Notes: generated by a model not told the origin, from the letters alone. A stretch of 64,000 nucleotides of DNA from CAVRZY01 sp963725415 (GCA_963725415.1 CAVRZY010000227.1:55150-119149); one strand, 5' to 3'. Counted from the first letter of the stretch, positions 24,992-34,281 are shown. Translations and numbers: made by a program.

Positions 24992-26389
24992 TCAGGCCTT
25001 CCCACCCTCACCAACCACCTTGCCATTGATCTTCACGTCGATGAGCGCCAGGTCCTTCACGTTCTCAACGATGTTGGATTTGGCGACGTTGTCGAAGGTG
25101 CACTGCTGGAGCCTGACACCGCGGATCGGCGCATCTGCATAGCCCCGCAGAAACAGCGCGTACTTGCTCTTGCGGCACGTCAGGTTGCGTACCTCGATGT
25201 CGCGCACCAGCGGCTTGAACTGGCCGGCGTCGCCTTCCTCGTAGAACAGATCGGCGTGAATGACCGCGTCGGCAACCTGCCCTACCTTCACATCCCGCAT
25301 GTAAATGCGCTCAATGACTCCGCCCCGCACGGAGTTGGTCTTGATGCGCAGCGCCCGGTCCAGGTTCGGGCTGTCCATCCGGCAATCCTCCGCGAAAACG
25401 TTGCGCACGCCTCCGGAAGTCTCGCTCCCGATCGTCACCCCGCCGTGGCCGTCCTTCATCACGCAGCCTTGAATGACGATGTTCTCGCACAGCACGCCGA
25501 CCCGCCGCCCGTCCCGGTTGCGCCCCGACTTCAAAGCGATGCAGTCGTCTCCCGTATTGAACAGGCAGTCTTTGATCAGGACATCCGCGCAGGACTCCGG
25601 ATCGCACCCGTCGTTGTTAGGCCCGTGACTGACGACGGTGACCTTCCGCACCGTCACGTTTCTCGAAAGCACCGGGTGAATCTCGTACATCGGAGAATCC
25701 TTGATCGTCACGCCTTCGATCAGCACGTTCCGGCACTTGTACGGCTGGATGAACTGCGGCCTCAAGTAATGCCCTTCCCCGAAGCTGCGTTGTTCGACCG
25801 GCACGTCCTTTTCGCCCATCTCCATCAGCCGCTGGCGAGCCTTCTCCTGGCTGGGATCGCCTTTCTTCCAGCCGCAATCCGTGCGCCCCTTCCACGGCCA
25901 CCAGTGTTGGCAGTCCGCCTGCCCGTCCAGGATTCCGGTCCCCGTAATGGCGATGTCCTCCTGCTCGTACGCGTAAATGAATGGGGAGTAGTTCAGGCAC
26001 TCCACTCCTTCCCAGCGGGTAAAGACTATCGGAAGATACTTGCGGGGATCCTGGCTGAACCGCACCGTGGCGCCGGCCGAGATGTGCAGATTGACGTGGC
26101 TCCTCAGATGAATGGCGCCAGTGAGAAAGTTGCCGGCGGGTACCACTACCCTTCCCCCTCCCGCCCGGTTGCATGTCGTGATCGCGTGGCGGAACGCCTC
26201 GGTGCAATCGGTTACGCCATCGCCGGCGGCACCATACCCGGTCACATCGAAGTCGCGCTCCGGGAATACCGGCGGCCGGATCCTGCTCAGAATCACCGTC
26301 ACCTGCGCCCACGCGTCTTCCGCCCGTACGCCGGCAACGCTCCCCGACAACACCGTAAGCGTTTTCAAAAAGCTGCGTCGAGTATCCAT
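24992..26389 (-). CDS. Tat-exported glycoside hydrolase family 28 (polygalacturonase-like)
   Basis: A 465-residue parallel beta-helix enzyme. The ATG at 26389 gives a twin-arginine signal ('MDTRRSFLKTL'). GH28 hallmarks occur in order: 'GPNNDGCDPESC' (NxD), 'NTGDDCIALKSGRN' (GDD), 'DGHGGVTIGSE' (GHG) and 'RIKTN' (RIK). These are the three catalytic aspartates, the histidine and the substrate-binding Arg/Lys of polygalacturonases. An N-terminal pectate-lyase-like strand motif 'FDVTGYGAAGDGVTD' precedes them. It probably cleaves galacturonan or rhamnogalacturonan outside the cytoplasm. It diverges from the ceramidase-like gene and belongs to the 25-34 kb catabolic island. Confidence 0.92.
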   Translation of the reverse strand: MDTRRSFLKTLTVLSGSVAGVRAEDAWAQVTVILSRIRPPVFPERDFDVTGYGAAGDGVTDCTEAFRHAITTCNRAGGGRVVVPAGNFLTGAIHLRSHVNLHISAGATVRFSQDPRKYLPIVFTRWEGVECLNYSPFIYAYEQEDIAITGTGILDGQADCQHWWPWKGRTDCGWKKGDPSQEKARQRLMEMGEKDVPVEQRSFGEGHYLRPQFIQPYKCRNVLIEGVTIKDSPMYEIHPVLSRNVTVRKVTVVSHGPNNDGCDPESCADVLIKDCLFNTGDDCIALKSGRNRDGRRVGVLCENIVIQGCVMKDGHGGVTIGSETSGGVRNVFAEDCRMDSPNLDRALRIKTNSVRGGVIERIYMRDVKVGQVADAVIHADLFYEEGDAGQFKPLVRDIEVRNLTCRKSKYALFLRGYADAPIRGVRLQQCTFDNVAKSNIVENVKDLALIDVKINGKVVGEGGKA

Positions 26390-26486
26390 TCTTGTCCACG
26401 CCATCTCTGCACCTTGCTTTCTTTACTAGACTACCTTAACCGCCGGCAGCCGCCCCGCCGAGGCGCTACCATAGTCCCGAGGGAAG

Positions 26487-27830
26487 ATGACCGCCTCAGT
26501 AACCTCGGCACTGCTGCTGATCCTGCTCGGGTCCTCTGCCACGCCATCGCTGGCGGCTGACTTCCGCGTGGCGACCTTCCGGGCGGATGCGACGCCACCC
26601 GCCGGCCAACCCCTGATCTGGATTACGCCCGTCACCAAAATCGAAGATCCCTTGTGGGCCAAGGGGATTATCATCGACGACGGCCGACGGAGGTACGTAC
26701 TGGCCGCCATCGACTGGTGCGGGATATCCAATTCCACGCTGGCCTTGTTCCGAACCAGGATTGCGGCTGCCGCGCAAACCGATACCTCGCGGGTCGCGCT
26801 CCACGCTGTGCACCAGCACACCGCCCCCTATGTGGACGGCGACGCCTACCGCCTGCTCGAGAAGCTGCCGGATCCCCCCTTGCGCTTGAGCCCTGAGTTT
26901 CTGGACCAGGTGACCCGCCGCCTGGCCTCCGCCGTTCAGGACTCCCTCGGCCGGCTCGAAGCCTTCGACCGGATTGGCACGGGAGAAGCCAGGGTCTCCC
27001 GCGTCGCTTCGGCGCGGCGCATCCCGACCGAGGGCGGCAAGGTGATCATCCGATTCAGCGGAGACGGCCGCAAGCCCGAGATGGCGGCCCTGCCCGAAGG
27101 CCCCATCGATCCCGTCTTGAAGACCGTCACGCTGGCCGCGGGTGACCGCCCGCTAGTGCGTATCCATTTCTACGCCACGCACCCGCAGACCTTCTGCTGT
27201 GACGGCCGCGTTTCGGGCGATTTCGTGGCCCTGGCGCGTGAAACCCTCGAGCGCAAAGAAAAGGTCTTTCAGCTCTATTTCACCGGCTGCTCGGGTGACG
27301 TGACCGTGGGCAAGTACAACGACGGCTCGCTGGAAGTCCGCGAGGCTCTGGCCCGGCGCCTCCAGGAAGGCATGGAGGCCGCCATCGCCTCCACCCGGCT
27401 GGCCCCGGCCGGCCCCATCCTGTGGCGCACCGCCTCGTTGGCCCTGCCCGCGCGGGCCGACGCCGTTATGGCCGCCCACCGCGCCCGGCTCGAATCGCCC
27501 GCCAAGGTTTCCGGCGCCGAACTCTACAGGGCCGCGATCGCCGTGGCATTTGCCCACCGCAAGCAGCCGCTCGAATTGAGTGCGCTCGAAATCGGCAGAG
27601 TCCGCATGCTCTACTTGCCCGGCGAGCCCCTGCTCGAGTTTCAACGCCACGCCCAGAGTCTGCTCCCCGATCGCTTCGTAGTTGTGGCAGGATATGGAGA
27701 CGTAGGCCCCGGGTATCTGTGCACCGACCGGGCCTTCGCCGAAGGCGGCTACGAGCCGAGTGCGTCCAATGCGGGGCCCGGCACGGAGGCGCTCCTCAAG
27801 GAAGCAATTCGGAAACTGCTGCGCCGCTAG
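26487..27830 (+). CDS. Secreted neutral-ceramidase-like hydrolase
   Basis: A 447-residue exported protein with signal peptide 'SALLLILLGSSATPSLAA'. Probable zinc-binding residues are in 'ALHAVHQHTAPYVDGD' and 'FYATHPQTFCCDGRVSGDF'. The stretch 'FTGCSGDVTVGKYND' and the C-terminal 'GYGDVGPGYLCTDRAFAEGG' fit the neutral/alkaline non-lysosomal ceramidase superfamily. Such proteins in acidobacteria and planctomycetes usually lack a proven substrate; amide or ester cleavage of a lipid or glycoconjugate is inferred. The next gene starts 26 nt downstream and is probably co-transcribed. Confidence 0.75.
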   Translation: MTASVTSALLLILLGSSATPSLAADFRVATFRADATPPAGQPLIWITPVTKIEDPLWAKGIIIDDGRRRYVLAAIDWCGISNSTLALFRTRIAAAAQTDTSRVALHAVHQHTAPYVDGDAYRLLEKLPDPPLRLSPEFLDQVTRRLASAVQDSLGRLEAFDRIGTGEARVSRVASARRIPTEGGKVIIRFSGDGRKPEMAALPEGPIDPVLKTVTLAAGDRPLVRIHFYATHPQTFCCDGRVSGDFVALARETLERKEKVFQLYFTGCSGDVTVGKYNDGSLEVREALARRLQEGMEAAIASTRLAPAGPILWRTASLALPARADAVMAAHRARLESPAKVSGAELYRAAIAVAFAHRKQPLELSALEIGRVRMLYLPGEPLLEFQRHAQSLLPDRFVVVAGYGDVGPGYLCTDRAFAEGGYEPSASNAGPGTEALLKEAIRKLLRR

Positions 27831-27856
27831 CCCGGCCGGAAGGAGGTTCTCAGACG

Positions 27857-29191
27857 ATGTCCAACCCGAACCAGAATGACAACACCCGCAGATCCTTCGT
27901 CCAGACCAGCGCGGCCACGCTGGCCGGGCTTTCGGTGAGCGGCGGCGCTCTGGCGGGATCCGGCAAGGAAACCCTGGCCCTCGAGGGCGGTCCTAAGACC
28001 GTCACCTTCCCCACCGCCCAGATCACCGCGCTGTCCCGCTGGCCCCGGTATGGCCCGGCCGACAAGAAGGCCCTTCACGAAATGATCGACAGCGGCAAGT
28101 TCTACGAGGAGCTACCACTGTTCGAGAAGGAATGGAAGGAATACACCAAGTCTCCCTTCGTCAAAGCGCACATGAACGGCTCCAGCGCCCTGACCAGCAT
28201 GTATTTCGCGCTCGACCTTCCGCCGGGCAGCGAAATTATGGTGCCCTCCTACACCTTCTTCGCCACCTGCCTGGCCATGCGCTTCTTCGGCTACGTGCCC
28301 ATCTTCATCGACATCGACCCGCGCACCGCCTGCTTCGATCTGGAGGACGCCAAACGCAAACTGACCCGGCGCACCCGAGCGCTCTGTGTCATGCATTCCT
28401 GGGGCTTGCCCTGCGAGATGGACCGCATCGCCGAGTTCGCCAAGGAGAAGGGCTTGATCCTGCTCGAAGACGCCGCCCACGCCCACGGCGCCTCAATGCG
28501 GGGCAAGATGATGGGCGCCTGGGGCACCATGGGCATCTACAGCTTCCAGACCAGCAAGGTCCTGCCAGCCGTCGAGGGCGGCATGGGCATGTATCAGACC
28601 CGCGACTATTTCGAGCGTGCGGCGGCCTTCGGACACTATGAAGACCCCGTGAAGTTCCCAGCCGACAGCCCGGTCCGCCAGTACGAGGGCACCGGCTTCG
28701 GGCAGAAGTACCGCATGCACCCCTTCGCCGCCGCGGTAGCCCGCCAGCAACTGCGCAGCCTGGACGAGCGCAATGCCATGGTCCAGTCGAACATACGCAG
28801 ACTCAACGACCGCCTGACCCAGTTGCCCGGATTATCCGAACCCCGCTGCCGTCCCGACCAGAAGCGCGCCTACTACTACGCCAACATGCTTCTTTTGGAT
28901 GAGGCCAGGGCGGGCTTCTCGCGGGACGCCTTGCTGAAGGCCCTGCGCGCCGAGGGCGTGCGCGCCTCCGTCTGGGACTATCCCGAGCAGCACAAGCTCA
29001 AGATCTACTCGGAAGCCAAGTGGTGGCACCACAAGCCCGAGATCCCCGCCTCGTTGCCCGGCACCACTCAGGTCAACCGCAGCCACATCTTCGTCGCGCT
29101 CTGTTACGGAGAAGCCCCCGAGTTGCTCGACCAGTACGTGAAAGCTTTCGAAAAGATCTGGGCCAACCGCAGCGCCCTGGCCAGACTGTAA
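27857..29191 (+). CDS. Tat-exported DegT/DnrJ/EryC1/StrS-family PLP aminotransferase
   Basis: A 444-residue fold-type I PLP enzyme. The ATG at 27857 is preceded by AAGGAGG. The start 'NTRRSFVQTSAATLAGLSV' is a twin-arginine signal, unusual for a family normally cytosolic. Core motifs are 'MNGSSALTSMYFAL', 'VPSYTFFATCLAM', 'LLEDAAHAHGA' (PLP aspartate) and 'YSFQTSKVLPAVEGG', whose Lys234 should form the Schiff base. DegT/StrS proteins transaminate nucleotide keto-sugars, or as PLP enzymes dehydrate sugars. Export folded with bound PLP would suggest action on a periplasmic sugar. It sits between a ceramidase-like hydrolase and a GH38-like enzyme. Confidence 0.88.
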   Translation: MSNPNQNDNTRRSFVQTSAATLAGLSVSGGALAGSGKETLALEGGPKTVTFPTAQITALSRWPRYGPADKKALHEMIDSGKFYEELPLFEKEWKEYTKSPFVKAHMNGSSALTSMYFALDLPPGSEIMVPSYTFFATCLAMRFFGYVPIFIDIDPRTACFDLEDAKRKLTRRTRALCVMHSWGLPCEMDRIAEFAKEKGLILLEDAAHAHGASMRGKMMGAWGTMGIYSFQTSKVLPAVEGGMGMYQTRDYFERAAAFGHYEDPVKFPADSPVRQYEGTGFGQKYRMHPFAAAVARQQLRSLDERNAMVQSNIRRLNDRLTQLPGLSEPRCRPDQKRAYYYANMLLLDEARAGFSRDALLKALRAEGVRASVWDYPEQHKLKIYSEAKWWHHKPEIPASLPGTTQVNRSHIFVALCYGEAPELLDQYVKAFEKIWANRSALARL

Positions 29192-29208
29192 GCGGTCCTC
29201 AACCCACT

Positions 29209-29229
29209 GGCGCAGGCCCCCGGCCTGCG
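29209..29229. repeat. Short GC-rich hairpin repeat between convergent genes
   Basis: A 21-base palindromic sequence (CGCAGGCC, four-base GC core, GGCCTGCG) in the 106-bp gap between two convergent genes. An identical 21-mer lies at 3478-3498 inside the MITE-like element. It could act as a bidirectional terminator stem, but no T-run follows, so it may simply be a dispersed hairpin. Confidence 0.4.
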
Positions 29230-29297
29230 TCTCTCCAGCCTGCCGCCCTGAGCAACACGCTCCAGGAGAGGCACACTTGTGCTCTGGCTTCCACCGT

Positions 29298-32036
29298 TCA
29301 CCACCCCAGCCGCACCGTGACTAACTGCCAGGGCCCGATCGAGAAGCGAACCCTGCCCCCTTCCACCTTCGCCGCTCCCGCCGGCCGCTCCACCAGGTCG
29401 GTCACCTGCGCCTGGCTCACCTTCATCGGCAGGCCCGACCAGCTCACCTCCGCCGCCCGGCCCTCGGTCTCGTAGAACCGCGCCACGTAGCCCTTGCCAT
29501 CCTCGGCCTGCTTCAGGCTCTGCAAGATTACGTGCTTCGGCAGGCCCTCCGAGAATGCCGCCCTCCCCGCCGGCAGCTTGCCCGATTGCGGGGCGCCGAT
29601 GTAGCGCGCCACCAGCGGCGTGTTGTGTTCCCAGCCGAACTGCGTCACGTTGCCCTCCCGCCAGCCCTGCCGGTGGCTGGTCACCGCAAAGTGCAGCTCC
29701 AGAAAACCCAGCCGCCACGACTCGCTGCCCTGCCAGAACGCTCCGTTAGTATTCTCCTTGTTGTTCATCACGTAGAAGTAGAACGCGCTCCGCGTCGGCT
29801 TGTATTCCATCGACCACTCGTTGGTGCGGATCTCGCCGAACTCGATAGCCGGCACTTCGCGCGTCGCCACCGCCACGCCGTACTCGCCGTTGGAAGCGTC
29901 GGCCCAGTGCTCGATGCCGCTGAAGCCGGTGAACGAGCCGGAGAGCTGGTCCTTGTGCGGACGGAACACCGCCCCCGGAAGCTCGCAGTGGATCTCAACG
30001 TCCTTCACGTCGAATGGGAAGGCGTAGTAGACCTCCTCCTTGGTGAGCGTCGGCGCCTTGTGCAGCCGGTTGACGAAGTCGATGCGCTTCACCCCGGGGT
30101 ACAGCATCACTTCCTGCGTCAACTCGGTGGGCGCGGGCCCGTGCTCCATGCGGATTTCCGCCCGCAGGCTCTTCATCGCCGGCCCGTCCTGCCCCGGTTC
30201 AACCCGCGCCGCCAGCGGCGTGTACACGCCGATCTTGTATTCCTTCGTCCAGACCCGGCCCAGGTGCGTGGTCGGGTGCTTGTCCTGGTAGATTGGCTCG
30301 TGCTCGCCCGTCAGGCTATAGTAGAGGTACTGGTTCACCTTCTCCGGACCGCTCCGCTCCACCAATTCGCGGTTCAATTCCTTGTCTACAATGCTCGACA
30401 CGCCTCCCGTTTCCGGATCAACCTCCACCCGGTAAAACTCGTTCTCCAGCACGTTGCCGCGCAGCTTCACGCTGGTCTCAGCAAACTGCGGCGGCGCCGG
30501 AGCCGCAACCACGCGGTAGGTCTTGTAGCCCAGCGCAGGCACGTCTTTCGCCACGAAAACGATGGTGTCGTAGCGCCGGTCGCCGCCCCGGTCACCCGCC
30601 AGCGCCTGGTAGGGCGCCTTCTCTCCAGTCACGTTGTCGATGATCTCGTAGGCGCCCCGCGCCACCTTCAACCCGCGATGCAGGATGCGCACCACGTCCG
30701 TGCGCGGCCACGACAGCGGATTGAACACCACGATAGTGCGGCCTTCCGAAGGAACCTTCGAGGCCACCGACTCCAGCGCGTCCCCCAGCAGCCCGTCGGA
30801 AATGCGCGCCGCCTCGTAGGCGTATTCCTTCTTGTCCTCCCACGACTCCTTGTAGTAGTCCCACACCGGCGAAAACAGCCGCCCCAGCGACTGCGCCAGC
30901 GGCGCGTGCTCCCAGTTCCAGTTGTCCATCCCGTAAGTGTGGTCGGTATAAATCAGCAGATCCCTGTAAACCTGCTCGATCGCCTCCTTGGGGTATGGGC
31001 GGTCGCTGCCCGCCAACTGATCGATGACCGCGAACTTCTCGGCCGAGAGCACCTCGCTGGCCGCCTGCCGCTTCATCCCCGTGGCCTGCGCGTAGATGCC
31101 AGGATCGTCCGTCCACGCCGAAGTGATGTCGCCGGAGACCTCCGGAATCTTGGCCCCGTACTTCTCCTCGATGTAGCGGAAGAACTCCGTCGGCGTCGCC
31201 ATGTAGACCCGCGGGTTCGAGTGCCTGGTGTTCCACAACCGTATGTTCTCGGCCAGCGCCACCTGCGGGTTGATGTTGTCGAAAGCCACCTGCAACAGGA
31301 TGGCGTCGTACGGATACTTATCGCCCATCCCTTCGTAATACTTCAGCAGCTCCGGCACGTCTTTCTCCATGGCCGCCGCATTGAGGAACATCCGCGCCGA
31401 GGTATAGTCGCGGTACTTCCCCGTGCGCAGTTGCATCAGCACCCGGCTTCCGTCCTGCGATTTCAAGTAGCACAGATGCGGCAGCGTCGATTCCCCCAGC
31501 AGTTCCTTGTACCGGCCCGGGCCGAACAGCAGGTACCGCGTCCCGCCCCCCGCCAGCGCTCGCGGCAGCCCCCAGGTAATCCCTGTAATGTCGCTCAGCA
31601 TCGCGGTGGGCGATTCGATCCCGAACTCCCGCCGCAGCCGCTCGTTGGCATAGAAGGTCGCCCGCACCAGTTCCTCCGGGGCCGCATTCTCCTGCTCGAT
31701 GTTGGTGTACAGGCTGGCGATTTCGATCTTCCCCTCCTTGACCAGCCCCACCAGCTCCGCCACCTTCTCCGGCGTGCGGTGCCGCCGATAAACGTCAAAC
31801 AACAGCGACCCCTCCAGCGTCCACTTCAGACCCTTCTCCGTTGCCGCCATGGCCTGATCCATCCCCTGGCACCACACCCGCTCGACCTCCGGAATCAGGT
31901 CCGTATACCCGATATCCGCGTGCGTATGCGTGATAGCATAGATCTTCCACTCCCGCGACCACTTCGGCTCGGCTGCGCCCGCCGTCACCGCCACAGCGCA
32001 CATCATAAGCAGCATTCGTCCCGTTCTCATAAGCAC
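29298..32036 (-). CDS. Exported glycoside hydrolase family 38-like alpha-mannosidase
   Basis: A 912-residue protein with a signal peptide ('MLLMMCAVAVTAGAAE'). It has the GH38 metal motif 'THTHADIGYTD' (His37-Asp41), a helical central region and a large C-terminal beta-sandwich region ('NPLSWPRTDVVRI', 'LENEFYRVEVDPETGGVSSI'). The latter Glyco_hydro_38 C-terminal pattern is clear. The nucleophile aspartate is probably in 'MLSDITGITWG', but the local sequence differs from classical GH38, so the exact glycan specificity is uncertain. A start two codons downstream is possible. Its product likely feeds the sodium symporter encoded divergently 43 nt away. Confidence 0.85.
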   Translation of the reverse strand: MLMRTGRMLLMMCAVAVTAGAAEPKWSREWKIYAITHTHADIGYTDLIPEVERVWCQGMDQAMAATEKGLKWTLEGSLLFDVYRRHRTPEKVAELVGLVKEGKIEIASLYTNIEQENAAPEELVRATFYANERLRREFGIESPTAMLSDITGITWGLPRALAGGGTRYLLFGPGRYKELLGESTLPHLCYLKSQDGSRVLMQLRTGKYRDYTSARMFLNAAAMEKDVPELLKYYEGMGDKYPYDAILLQVAFDNINPQVALAENIRLWNTRHSNPRVYMATPTEFFRYIEEKYGAKIPEVSGDITSAWTDDPGIYAQATGMKRQAASEVLSAEKFAVIDQLAGSDRPYPKEAIEQVYRDLLIYTDHTYGMDNWNWEHAPLAQSLGRLFSPVWDYYKESWEDKKEYAYEAARISDGLLGDALESVASKVPSEGRTIVVFNPLSWPRTDVVRILHRGLKVARGAYEIIDNVTGEKAPYQALAGDRGGDRRYDTIVFVAKDVPALGYKTYRVVAAPAPPQFAETSVKLRGNVLENEFYRVEVDPETGGVSSIVDKELNRELVERSGPEKVNQYLYYSLTGEHEPIYQDKHPTTHLGRVWTKEYKIGVYTPLAARVEPGQDGPAMKSLRAEIRMEHGPAPTELTQEVMLYPGVKRIDFVNRLHKAPTLTKEEVYYAFPFDVKDVEIHCELPGAVFRPHKDQLSGSFTGFSGIEHWADASNGEYGVAVATREVPAIEFGEIRTNEWSMEYKPTRSAFYFYVMNNKENTNGAFWQGSESWRLGFLELHFAVTSHRQGWREGNVTQFGWEHNTPLVARYIGAPQSGKLPAGRAAFSEGLPKHVILQSLKQAEDGKGYVARFYETEGRAAEVSWSGLPMKVSQAQVTDLVERPAGAAKVEGGRVRFSIGPWQLVTVRLGW

Positions 32037-32050
32037 CTCAAGCGAATCCG

Positions 32051-32062
32051 ATTATATACAAT
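32051..32062. promoter_or_regulatory. Overlapping divergent -10 boxes between GH38 gene and symporter
   Basis: The 43-bp gap between the two starts has TATAAT on the reverse strand (32056-32051, 14 nt from the GH38 gene start) and TACAAT on the forward strand (32057-32062, 17 nt from the symporter ATG). Any -35 element must lie in the opposing gene's leader or coding start. Shared regulation of the two genes is likely. Confidence 0.4.
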
Positions 32063-32079
32063 AGCCCTCTGCCCATCCC

Positions 32080-33846
32080 ATGCGCCTCAGCGCCCTCGAC
32101 ATAGCGGTCGTAGTCCTCTATCTCGCCGCCATCGTCACCATCGGCCTGGCGGTGAAACGCCGGGCGGCCCGCGGCCTGGAGTCCTACTTCCTCGGCGAGC
32201 GCCGCCTCCCCTGGTGGGCACTGGCCATGTCCGGCAGCTCCTCCTACTTCGACATCACCGGCACCATGTGGATCGTGAGCCTCTTCGTAGTGCTGGGGCT
32301 GCGCGGCATGTGGGTACAGTGGATCTGGGGATTCGTCATCTCCGTCTTCTATGCGGCCTACATGGGCCGCTGGATCCGCCGCAGCAGCCTCATGACCGGT
32401 TCGGAGTGGATGCTGTTCCGCTTCGGCGCCACCTCCGGCGCCGACGCCGCCCGCCTGGCCTACACCGTCTACGCCATCCTCACCGTGACCGCTTTCCTGG
32501 CCTTCGCCGCGGTCGGCATGGGCAAGTTCGCCAGCGTCTTCGTGGATGTGAACCCGCACCTCGCTGCCTCCTGCGTGGTCGCGCTCACCGGCCTCTACGT
32601 CATCGTAGGCGGCTTCCAGGGCATGGTCCTGGTCGAGGTGATGCAGACCCTCATCCTCAGCACCGGCGCTCTGCTGGTCTGCTACCTCGGCTACGCCAAC
32701 TTCGACCCCGCCCGCTTCCGCGTGCCTGCCCAATGGTGGTCACTGGCCCCAACAAACACCGCCGATTACGTCTCCGACCCCGCCTACTACTTTTTCGGCC
32801 TGCTGGTGCTCGTCTACCTGACCAAGGGCATCTTCCTGTGCCTCAGCGGCCCCGAACAACTCTTCGACTTCCAGCGCTTCCTGGCCGCGCGCAACGCCCG
32901 TGACGCTCAGAAGCTCGGCGCGCTCTGGGGCGTAATCCACACCATCCGCTGGCCCATGGCCATGGCTATCGCGGTCCTGGCTCTGCTCGGCTCCGCCAGC
33001 GGCTTCCGCGAGATGCTGAGCCGCGATCCCGAGCACGCTCTTCCCCTGGTCCTGGCCAACTACCTACCGCGCGGCGTCACCGGGATCGCCATCGCCGCCC
33101 TGCTCTCCGGCTTCCTGGCCACCTTCAGCTCGAACGTCAATGCCGGCGCCTCCTATCTGGTCAAGGACGTTTACAAGCGCTATATCAATCCCCGCGCCGA
33201 TGACCGCCGCCTGGTGCGCGCCAGTTACGCCGCTTCGACCCTGCTGGTAGCCGCCGGCTTGCTCATCTCCTTCTTCGCCCAATCCATCAACCTGATGTTC
33301 CTGTGGATCATGGGCACGCTCGGCGCCGGCGTGCTGGTGCCCAATGTGCTCCGCTGGTACTGGTGGCGAATCAACGGATGGGGTTACGCCTGCGGGGCCT
33401 TCGCCGGCATGGCGCTCTCGCTCCTCCAGGTAATTGCCGAAACGCTGTGGCTGGGCGCCATCCCGCTCTACCTCAGCTTTCCGGTCATTGTGGCATTGGT
33501 GTGCGCAATCACGGTCGCGGTTTCACTCGCCACCCCGCCCGCCCCGCTCGAGCAGTTGAGCGAGTTCTACCGCCGAACAAGTGTCTGGGGTGCCTGGGGC
33601 CCGGTCGCGCGCGCCGCCGCACGCGAGGCCGGCTTCCGCCGCGAGTCTTCTCCCGGCCGCGATCTGGGCACCGTGCTGCTCGGTCTGCCCTTCCTCATCG
33701 CCCTCTATCTCGGCCCCATCTACCTGGTCCTCCACCGCTGGCCGAGCGCGCTCTGCTGCGCCGGCGTGGCATGCCTCTTCGCGCTGCTGCTCTACTTCCA
33801 GTGGTACCGCAAGGCTCTTCCCCCGCCCGACGAACTCCACTGCTAG
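32080..33846 (+). CDS. Sodium:solute symporter (SSS family)
   Basis: A 588-residue membrane protein with about 13-14 hydrophobic helices. It starts 'LDIAVVVLYLAAIVTIGLAV' and continues with the SSS-typical 'ESYFLGERRLPWWALAMSGS' and 'FDITGTMW'. 'GLYVIVGGFQGMVLVEVMQT' and 'ALLSGFLATFSSNVNAGASY' match SSS helices that form the sodium sites. The substrate is probably a sugar or sugar acid released by the neighbouring exported GH38- and GH28-like enzymes, inferred from context. It is divergent from the GH38 gene. A 435-bp gap containing a hairpin repeat follows. Confidence 0.92.
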   Translation: MRLSALDIAVVVLYLAAIVTIGLAVKRRAARGLESYFLGERRLPWWALAMSGSSSYFDITGTMWIVSLFVVLGLRGMWVQWIWGFVISVFYAAYMGRWIRRSSLMTGSEWMLFRFGATSGADAARLAYTVYAILTVTAFLAFAAVGMGKFASVFVDVNPHLAASCVVALTGLYVIVGGFQGMVLVEVMQTLILSTGALLVCYLGYANFDPARFRVPAQWWSLAPTNTADYVSDPAYYFFGLLVLVYLTKGIFLCLSGPEQLFDFQRFLAARNARDAQKLGALWGVIHTIRWPMAMAIAVLALLGSASGFREMLSRDPEHALPLVLANYLPRGVTGIAIAALLSGFLATFSSNVNAGASYLVKDVYKRYINPRADDRRLVRASYAASTLLVAAGLLISFFAQSINLMFLWIMGTLGAGVLVPNVLRWYWWRINGWGYACGAFAGMALSLLQVIAETLWLGAIPLYLSFPVIVALVCAITVAVSLATPPAPLEQLSEFYRRTSVWGAWGPVARAAAREAGFRRESSPGRDLGTVLLGLPFLIALYLGPIYLVLHRWPSALCCAGVACLFALLLYFQWYRKALPPPDELHC

Positions 33847-34045
33847 CTTGCCTCCTTGACCTTGAAGCCCTTGCTCATGCTCCTGTCATGTCACCTGGTC
33901 CACCCCAGGCGCAGCCTGCCTCTTCAGAGAGTCCAGGCATGTCTGGGATCTCTGACCGCGCAGGGTGGTGGGGCCGCGCGTTAGCGGCTTCCACCGTGTT
34001 GCCTTTCCGCATTGCCTGACAGCGTTGGCTCCCCGCAAAAACTCC

Positions 34046-34175
34046 ATTTCGCGCCAAGACGCAAAGGCTGCAGAGAACGCAAACATAAAGTCAATTGGTT
34101 TCTTGGCGTTCTTTGCACACTTTGTGGCTTTGCGCGAAACGAGTGACTGTTCGCCGATTATTTCTCGGCTCCTGA
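34046..34175. repeat. Long imperfect hairpin repeat, 'cgcaaag' family, copy 1
   Basis: A 130-bp element in the 435-bp gap before lpxD. It is nearly identical to 53450-53578, with about six differences. The left arm has 'TTTCGCGCCAAGACGCAAAG' and 'GCAGAGAACGC'; the right arm has 'TTGGCGTTCTTTGC' and 'CTTTGCGCGAAA', folding into a long interrupted hairpin. After it comes 'CTGAGGCATCGCGTTA', resembling the end of the GTAATGCCTC elements. I see no gene in the rest of 33847-34281. Confidence 0.75.
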
Positions 34176-34281
34176 GGCATCGCGTTAGAGGATCACTCCC
34201 GCAAGACACTGCTGGCCCCCGGCCCGCGATCGGATGGGCCGGCGTAACTTTGTATGATACAAGCAGCGTGAGGAGGGCCAG

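Noticed and set aside
24953..26560. 535-codon forward open frame opposite GH28
   Set aside because: The reverse strand has all four GH28 catalytic motifs and a Tat signal; the forward frame is its shadow.
29532..32903. 1123-codon forward open frame opposite the GH38-like gene
   Set aside because: The length comes from GC-rich third positions. The translation is Arg/His/Pro/Leu-rich with no domain and runs across the real start of the symporter in a different frame.
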